NCBI GenBank assembly: GCA_963969395.1
Contig: OZ017805.1
Span: forward strand, 1,178,001-1,242,000
Reading direction: 5' to 3'
Length of the DNA: 64,000 bases
DNA from: Pseudoscleropodium purum
Lineage: Eukaryota > Streptophyta > Bryopsida > Hypnales > Brachytheciaceae
Shown here: piece after piece, positions 58,772 through 64,000 of the stretch
How positions within the stretch are numbered: position 1 is the stretch's first letter
Layout of the letters: each line of letters begins with the position of its first letter
Translations under genes and position numbers: made by a program
Notes under the pieces: model-generated
The model's input: only the letters and a program-made list of their open reading frames with translations
Databases searched by the model: none
Told to the model about the DNA's origin: nothing

Positions 58772-59946
58772 ATAGGATTTTAATTTCAGTTAGGAGTAGG
58801 AGCGGATCCGGATCCGGCTCAACAGTATTAGGTTAGACTGGAAATTAGATTAGGGTGGCGGCGGACCCCACGGGTTTTCCGCTCCTTTTTGTGCTTTTAG
58901 GGTTTTTACCCTTTGTATATAAATCGGTTCCTGAGATGGGAACTGGGAGTTGTTCATTTTGCAAACTTCTTGTACTTTTCTATTCTCTTCATTGTGTGTC
59001 TCTCTCCAGCGCGACAGGATTGTATGATGTGGAGTTAGGATAGTACGGATTGGTTTGCGAGTGATTTCTCCCCTTGGTGTTTATTTTCCGATCCTAGGTG
59101 CATGTAAGTAGGTATCGAAGAGTTGGGAGTGAACTTAGTTCCTCAGCACGTCTAGAGTTTGAGATTCCGGGTGAGAAAGCCGTTGTTAGGCTAGGCGGGT
59201 AGGGAGGGATTCCTTAGCTGCGCTAGAACTCCCGGGTGGGAAATCCGGTTGAGTGTCCGATCTCCTATGAGGTCTCACCACCCGTATGGGTAACGGAAGA
59301 ACTTTAGTTGATGTTGGAACGGACGGGTGCACTTGTAACCACCTGTCTTCGCACGGATCGGAAGTAGCATCAAGGTCGTTGTAGTATGAGAGGGTCGAGT
59401 GTGGGGTCTTTGTGTGACCTACAATCCGGATTGCTATCTGGGTTGTTGTGAAGGACCAAACCAGATCCGGATTAGCTTAGGAGTTTAGGAAGTAGGACAG
59501 TGGGTCTTCAGCCACTATAAGTCACAGAAGGAGTGGTGGGCCTACCACTCTCAAAATTAAGCGGCGACCCCTCTGATGGTGAAACAGAGGCAAAACTAAA
59601 CCGGATAGGATTACGGGTACAGGATGACCATCCGGACCGGATTGGTCAGGACGGATTTCTAGGATCGGAAGTTGTGAGATCCTGGGATTTGGGTATTTGT
59701 ATGGACCGGATAGTTAGTAGGACCGGAAGAAGGGGAAATCCGGTCTATAGTTATCCGGTGTGGTGGTATTTCTAGTTCTAGATCTAGGACCGGAAAGTAA
59801 GATTGGGATACTGACTTAGCTTAACTGCTTAATAGAGCTAGATACTTCACAAGATCTCGTGGGTTCGATCTTTAGAGTCACTTAGTTATACTCTAGAGCG
59901 ATTTTTGTGAGTATAATGGGAAATTGACCTGCCCTGTGCTGCGACA
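58772..59946 (+). other. Conserved 3' region of E2 with second TATA-like motif
   Basis: Non-coding. The first ~240 bases, to about 59,007, are identical to E1; the rest differs by roughly 15-20 substitutions. TATATAAA at 58,916-58,923. The ORFs at 58,855 and 59,533 are conserved only because the DNA is, and are not counted. Confidence 0.5.
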
Positions 59947-59951
59947 ATATT

Positions 59952-62900
59952 TTCCTTCCGGAAATGAATTTGGAAATTTACCCAATCAATGTAATTTAAA
60001 CACTCTTGCAATATGTATGCTCCAAGATGCTAATACATATTTTCCTTTGCTACCCTTTCTAGAGTACACTTCCTAACGTAAAAAAGATGACATTACTAAA
60101 TCACATGACGTTATTCTTGTTTCAAAATCACATGGCTTTATTCCTTTTTCAAAAGCATATGTCCATTTTCAACCGCATTTTCATAATCACACCAACTAAT
60201 AATGCACTATACTTTAAATTTATTACTTAATAGGAAAAAATTTCTTTTTCATATCAATCCCATACAACATTACAAAGTTCTAAATACCTCATTAGACGTA
60301 TCTGAGGTCTCATGGTAGGATATGAAGACAATCCATTATAAAAAGAATTGAACAAAATGTCCACACAAAATGAAATTAAAAAAAAAATTCCTACACTTCT
60401 TCTAAAACTCATTTGCTAACCAATATATAACACAAGTGCCCATAATTGACAACAAAAAAAAGATGAGTCATTGTCCTCTATTGCTTCCTTTCTCTAACTT
60501 CCTAATAATAAGTTCATGCTTCCCATTCTACTGCACCTTCTGAAATTTTTTGAACCATTTACTTCTTCATAGCTTCAATAGCTCAATTACTATAGACAAA
60601 AAGAGATTGAAATTTCCAATTTTACCTCATATTTCATTGTTACTACTTGCTCTTTTGAATTAAATTGAGTCACTGACGGGAAAAAAAAATTCTTTCTTCA
60701 TCCTACATATAACTACTAACAAAACCTGTTAGTATTCAAACTAAGTATTGTAGTACTTATTGAATATCATTCCTAACGCACATGACACGAATGAAGCAGA
60801 CAAAGCAATGTATGCGGCAATGACAAAGAAGAACACTTTCACAATACATCTCTAAGTGAAGTCCATCTTCAACAAGTTCACAAATTCAAAATCAGCAACT
60901 ACTGCCTTCTCATCCAACAATTTCAAACTGAACTCACATGACATAATTTGAGACATTATATATACACATAATAGTAGGAATTTTTGAGAATTTCATTCAC
61001 TTCATACTACAATGTGATGATACTCTAGAGCTCCATACAAATAAATGGCTAATATATTAAACATAATTTATTTGTCGTTTAGAATGAAAAAAATTTCATG
61101 TGTCTTTGACTTCAAATTCAATTCAGAGTTCCAAATTCCATAATCACATTCAACTAAATTCATTAATCCTATAACATAAAGGGATAAATTCTTGAAGTTT
61201 ACTAAGTTTAGTTCTTAAATTCTAAGTGCCAAAGGCTTCACTATTGACCCTCAACACCTAAAAAAAATTTGCACATTCCTTGAATTGTGACAAATACTTT
61301 CTTTGTCAACAAGGAAATTAGTTGTGATGAATCTACATAGTCACCCCCTCAACAATTCAACTTCATAAGGTTTGCAAATGTTCACTTCTAAAAAACATAT
61401 ACAAATCAAAGTCCCCATTACTTGTCATGTCTCTAAGGTTCACATTTTTAGATAAGTTTTATTAACTATACTTACACAAAGTTCTTAAACATTTCCAATT
61501 TCTAAGTGACCTAACATCGTGTCTGGTTTTCAATTACAGTAATATTTTTCAAAAGAATAAGTCATCTACTATTATAATATGCCATTCATGTTGTGGAAAT
61601 GACAACTACCAAATTACTAGTAATTCATGACCTCAATGAAGTAATAAGATAGGTACTACGAAGACTTGTTCAAGTGAAAATTGCCTATCATTTATACTTT
61701 CATAGATTTCACTACGGTTGTTAATGTCCAAGTGAATCCTTTCCCAAAAAAATAAACCTGTATTGCATACATTAGATTTCATTTTATTAACATATAACTA
61801 CCTTAAGACAAAACTGATAATTCATTGACTTTAGGTTCTTCTACACTTCACTTTCAAACTTTGCATAAATGTATGAAGATAGTTAAAAACAAAAATGAAG
61901 CCAAATAATTTGGATTTGGGATATACATGTATTCACTTCTCTCACTCTATTGCGATGGAATAGAAATTTTTGTGAAATGCAAGCCAACCTTATTTGATTG
62001 TTGGATGGATCTGCTACATACAAGGAATACTAAAACAATAGATAATATACTATACAAGTATTCCTCCAAACTTGAAACATTAATTCAATACTTTCTCATC
62101 AAAATTCATATTGAATTATAATTTTCAATATACCAGTGCATTGTAATAGATGGAAGTTCCACCACATTCTAAAAATGATTCCTACTTCTCTTAATATTCA
62201 CTAACACTCATCAATTGCAAATGAACTATACAATGCTACTTTTCTTTTTCAGGTTCTGAATTTATAATCTTCATATAAAATAAATGAAGAGCTTCATCTG
62301 CACAAACAACAAATATATAAGGAATTGACATACAAATTACATAAAAACCAACAACAAGATCAATTTCATGCACTTCTACTTTTGAATAGAACCATAAGAA
62401 CTTTAAACAAGTCATTTGAAAATTAAAAAATGAACACTACAAATCCCTCTAATTTTCTAATTTTGTTACTTTACAAGGGAATATACTTCCTTCAATAATG
62501 TACCAACGTATACTAAGTAGCTTTCACAATTCACAAAGTTTTTTTTAGTCATTCTTCAATGACTAATGAACCACATTCTCAAATGACAGTTCAATTTTTG
62601 CAAATTACATTAATATAAAATAAAAATGGTAAGTGATGTCTACTTCTTGAAGACAAAAGAAATGACAAATACACATCTTATACATTGAAAAACTATTCTA
62701 GCTTTCAAAATCATTTCTGGTACATTGTCAATGACATTGACGATTATGAAAAGGGAGTATGCCGTGTGCACTATACAATACTACAGTCATGGAATGCATC
62801 AATAGGATTCTAAATAACGAAGTCTTAACTCACTTATATGCAAAGTATCTCTACGAAATACACAACAAAGTCCAATCTCTCCAACTTATACTCAAACAAC

Positions 62901-64000
62901 TTTAGCTATCACATTGCTTTTAATTTAATTCATGACAATAGTAGTAATTTATGTTGTTGTAATTTTGTTCTTGAATAATGAGATCATCCAAAATGTTGAA
63001 CAAGCAAATCTCATTAAACAAAAAATTGGTCAAATAGTAGCGACTTTAATTAAAAAAATATACATATATAAGACTACATTAACAAATAGATGTTGATTGC
63101 TTATATAAACACATACTTTATTTACATATGTTATAGATGATTGAGGAGCACGCACTTGAAATAGAAGAAATTTGGTTCTATGACACTACTACAATTAACT
63201 ACTACACGCATAGTAATTTGTATATTCAATAGAGGATACATTAAGACATGAAAACACTAAAATTAGAACCAAAATTTTAGTAATGTACCTTCACAAGAAA
63301 TGATACTATGGTATTCCTTCCAAGAAGGACCCATGGCATAAATTCCATGCACATCTTCTGTACTATAAACGTAACATTCTTGCTCCTTGAGCTTTCAACT
63401 TCCTTAGATTCATTGCACCTTTTATTTACATATCTCTAGGTTCTAGCTTGCACACCGTGTCCTTTCGTTGATGTTCCCTATGCATCTGCCACCTCGGTGA
63501 AGAAAACATGAAGAACACAAATCATAACATCTTTGAACACTGAAGTACATAAAAACATGGTAACTAAAAAAAATACTTTGATGTTCTTGTAATTGCAATT
63601 CAAAAAAATATGTGTTCGAGTGTAATCTCTTACTGCCATTCCATCATAGTCATCACGTGCAACAATTGTAGACTTAGATCGTAGAAGTGTACAAGATGAT
63701 GATCCATTCCCACTTTCACCCTTCAGACATTGTTGTTTAGCTTTGAGTCTGCCAATGTATTCTTGTGTGGACTTAGTATTGCATTTCTGTATTGGTTCTT
63801 ATTGCTTATCACTTGGACTCACTATTGGATCCCGGTCCATGACATTTTCCTACATTCAAATCATTGTTGCTTAAAAATATATATAGGAAATAAGCTATCG
63901 TCTAGAACTCCAGTTTTGAATTCTAATAACTATAAGAATTGTTTGCAACAAAGTTAGGTACATGGAAGGTAGATCTATGCAAATCTATTCTCATGTTGTT
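59952..64000. other. 4 kb non-coding, C-over-G on plus strand
   Basis: Continuation of the G-poor region to the window end (for example 60,481-60,540 has 19 C and 4 G). Homopolymer A runs are frequent. The ORFs at 61,927 and 63,730 are short and unsupported. No gene or structured repeat seen. Confidence 0.5.

Larger units (their letters stand above)
56676..59946 (+). mobile_element. E2: intact 3.3-kb TG..CA element with 5-bp target duplication
   Basis: TGTCGCAGC..GCTGCGACA ends, flanked by ATATT on both sides (56,671-56,675 and 59,947-59,951). Same organisation as E1 and collinear throughout, with small indels only in the 5' leader (one CCGGATGATGATGATGAA-type segment of E1 is missing). The gene is fully open. 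GC content is far above the surrounding DNA. It sits inside the C-rich, G-poor region. Perfect target duplication and an open gene indicate a recent insertion. Confidence 0.85.

Noticed and set aside
56676..59946. 7-bp target duplication with 8-bp GTCGCAGC ends
   Set aside because: At E2 the AATATTT flanks allow a 7-bp reading, but at E1 only the 5-bp ACCTG with 9-bp TGTCGCAGC ends is perfect, and only 5 bp gives a gap-free match to the empty site.
1..64000. CRISPR arrays, bacterial operons or phage genes
   Set aside because: No regularly spaced identical repeats and no prokaryotic ribosome-binding or operon structure. The window is eukaryotic.

Overview
The window looks like a transposon-dense, AT-rich nuclear segment of a plant or streptophyte alga. 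This is an inference. It rests on plant-type CCCTAAA telomere-like repeats, hAT-like, CACTA-like and tRNA-derived SINE-like repeats, intron-like gaps between coding blocks, and a captured FCP1/HAD phosphatase whose first motif reads DLNGVL. I cannot name the species. I see no intact ordinary host gene, no rRNA, no functional tRNA gene and no CRISPR array. Nearly all readable coding sequence belongs to repeated elements, most of it damaged.

Layout. (1) 1-6.8 kb, plus strand, and 26.3-33.5 kb, minus strand: two diverged inverted copies of one multi-gene family, here called family X. Gene order is the same in both: P1, P2, a small exon, P3 (FCP1-like phosphatase), P4. (2) 7-12 kb and 24-25.3 kb: fold-back repeats, CACTA-like ends and two SINE-like units. 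(3) 12,075-23,942: an 11.9-kb element with 10-bp CAGGGTTGAC inverted ends and a 7/8-matching 8-bp target duplication (hAT-like). It carries a long minus-strand gene (BED-like finger, coiled coil, RING) facing away from two plus-strand genes (a second BED-like finger protein and a kinase-like protein). GC-rich GGACG/GTCCGCC arrays sit at both ends and upstream of each gene. (4) 33.8-44.85 kb: three related elements nested inside one another in alternating orientation. The youngest is E1 (38,266-41,562). (5) 45-48.9 kb: unrecognised degraded coding blocks. (6) 48.9-64 kb: non-coding DNA with a striking excess of C over G on the plus strand, interrupted by a 315-bp deletion derivative of the hAT-like element (56,190-56,504) and by E2 (56,676-59,946), a near-identical sister of E1.

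The best candidate for something undescribed is the E1/E2 family. These are 3.3-kb units with TG...CA ends, 9-bp terminal inverted repeats and perfect 5-bp target duplications. Each has a single 552-residue gene (intact in E2) and no visible polymerase, integrase or direct terminal repeats. Four diverged copies in this window keep the same protein, so the protein has been part of the family for a long time. The second candidate is the 11.9-kb hAT-like element, which carries kinase-like and RING genes but no visible transposase.
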